DNA from: an uncultured Amaricoccus sp.
GTDB taxonomy: Bacteria; Pseudomonadota; Alphaproteobacteria; Rhodobacterales; Rhodobacteraceae
NCBI RefSeq assembly: GCF_937891315.1
Contig: NZ_CALAGI010000104.1
Coordinates: forward strand, 1 to 24,048
Reading direction: 5' to 3'
DNA: 24,048 nt
The notes beneath the pieces were generated by a model. The model did no database searches. It saw only the letters and a list, made by a program, of their open reading frames with translations, and was not told where the DNA came from. A program made the translations under genes and the position numbers. The stretch's first letter is position 1, and each line of letters begins with the position of its first letter. Positions 23,328 through 24,048 of this stretch are shown here, in pieces.

Positions 23328-24048
23328 TTGCCCGACGACGTCCGGTTCGGCGCCACGCCGACGCGCCGCGGCACGCGTTTCGCCGTCTGGTCCGGCGCCG
23401 CCGAGCAGATCTGGCTCTGTCTTTTCGACGCGGACGGCGCCGAAACCCGCCTGCCCATGGCGCGCGGGCCCGAGGGCGTGCATTCGCTCGAAGCGCCGGG
23501 CATCGGTCCCGGCGCGCGCTACGGCCTGCGTGCCGACGGCCCCTACGCTCCCGAGGCCGGGCTGTGGTTCGACCCGGCGAAATTGCTTGTCGATCCAGCC
23601 GCTCGGAGGCTCGACCGCGCCTTCACCTATGACCCGCGGCTCGGCGCGCCGCGCGACGCCGCCGTTGACACCGCGCCCTTGATGCCAAAGGCGCTGGTTC
23701 CCGCCACCACCCGCGCGATGAAACCGAAGCCGCCGCTGTTCCGCCCCGGCGGCCTCGTCTACGAGGTCTGCGTCCGCAGCTTCACCATGCTGCATCCCGA
23801 GGTGCCGGAAACCCAGCGCGGCACCATCGCCGCCCTCGCGCATCCCGCCGTTCTCGCGCATCTCAAGCGCCTCGGCGTCGGCGCCGTCGAACTGATGCCG
23901 ATCACCGCCGGGATCGACGAGCGGCACCTGCCGCCGCTCGGCCTCGTCAACAGCTGGGGCTACAATCCCGTCGCCTTGATGGCGCTCGACCCGCGGCTAT
24001 GTCCCGGCGGCGTGGCGGAGCTGCGCGACACCACCGCGGCGCTACGCA
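23328..24048 (+). CDS. glgX: Glycogen debranching enzyme, N-terminal part (3' end outside window)
   Basis: GlgX hydrolyses alpha-1,6 branches left after GlgP action (GH13 subfamily 11). The first 240 residues are present. A CBM48-like module comes first (FGATPTRRGTRFAVWSGAAE, then LCLFDADG and ADGPYAPEAGLWFDPAKLLVDP). The beginning of the catalytic barrel follows, with VYEVCVRSFT, LGVGAVELMPI and SWGYNP (209-214). No ATG opens the conserved region; TTG 23328 gives an N-terminus (MPDDVRFGATP) that fits the family, with GGGG about 8 nt before it and 14 nt after the pgm stop. Catalytic residues lie beyond the window. The match to GlgX rather than another GH13 enzyme rests on these motifs and the operon context. 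Confidence 0.9.
   Translation, partial: MPDDVRFGATPTRRGTRFAVWSGAAEQIWLCLFDADGAETRLPMARGPEGVHSLEAPGIGPGARYGLRADGPYAPEAGLWFDPAKLLVDPAARRLDRAFTYDPRLGAPRDAAVDTAPLMPKALVPATTRAMKPKPPLFRPGGLVYEVCVRSFTMLHPEVPETQRGTIAALAHPAVLAHLKRLGVGAVELMPITAGIDERHLPPLGLVNSWGYNPVALMALDPRLCPGGVAELRDTTAALR

Noticed and set aside
1..24048. Search for tRNA, rRNA, CRISPR arrays, insertion sequences, integrases and toxin-antitoxin pairs
   Set aside because: None was recognised on reading both strands. No long direct repeats or transposase motifs are present and composition is uniform.

Overview
The window is high-GC chromosomal DNA with the look of an alphaproteobacterium, most likely a member of the Rhodobacterales. The reasons are the protein types (a betaine-monooxygenase-like Rieske pair, a Rhodobacter-like GlgC, a short DsbB, an HNH protein typical of the group), the strong G/C third-position bias, and a sequence that fits the CtrA consensus TTAA-N7-TTAA. 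No mobile element, tRNA, rRNA, CRISPR array or prophage gene was seen. Species cannot be read from the sequence.

Layout. Positions 1-9158 hold small housekeeping and envelope genes in short, often divergent or convergent units: the tail of an unrecognised gene; a membrane-anchored relative of the YpfJ-type zinc metallopeptidases that has lost its HExxH motif (270-1004, minus); a DsbB-type thiol oxidoreductase (1099-1596); an HNH endonuclease (1569-2156, minus); a translationally coupled pair of an AlkA-like DNA glycosylase and a serine carboxylesterase (2324-3615, minus); an exported lipase-like hydrolase (3737-4471); a DUF900-type alpha/beta hydrolase (4536-5831, minus); an MFS transporter (5983-7212); an ABM-fold protein with a possible small coupled partner (7209-7696, minus); a putative outer-membrane protein (7810-8502) ending at a strong hairpin; and a conserved protein of unknown role (8562-9158, minus) with a CtrA-like site upstream.

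Positions 9263-11591 (minus) are a two-gene oxygenase operon: a Rieske non-heme iron oxygenase and its flavin/2Fe-2S reductase, resembling glycine betaine monooxygenase GbcAB. A 604-bp gene-free, hairpin-rich gap separates it from a divergent pyrC-pyrE pair (12196-13934), which encodes steps 3 and 5 of de novo pyrimidine synthesis.

From 14174 to the window end runs a compact glycogen operon on the plus strand: glgP, glgB, glgC, glgA, pgm, glgX. Pgm interconverts glucose-6-P and glucose-1-P, GlgC makes ADP-glucose, GlgA extends chains, GlgB branches them, GlgP phosphorolyses them and GlgX debranches the limit dextrin. One candidate promoter overlapping a palindrome precedes glgP. A six-codon reading frame with a good Shine-Dalgarno overlaps the glgA start.

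No clearly new multi-gene system is present. The observations most worth a second look are the inactive-looking metallopeptidase, the CtrA-like site, the mini-ORF before glgA and the structured gap before pyrC.
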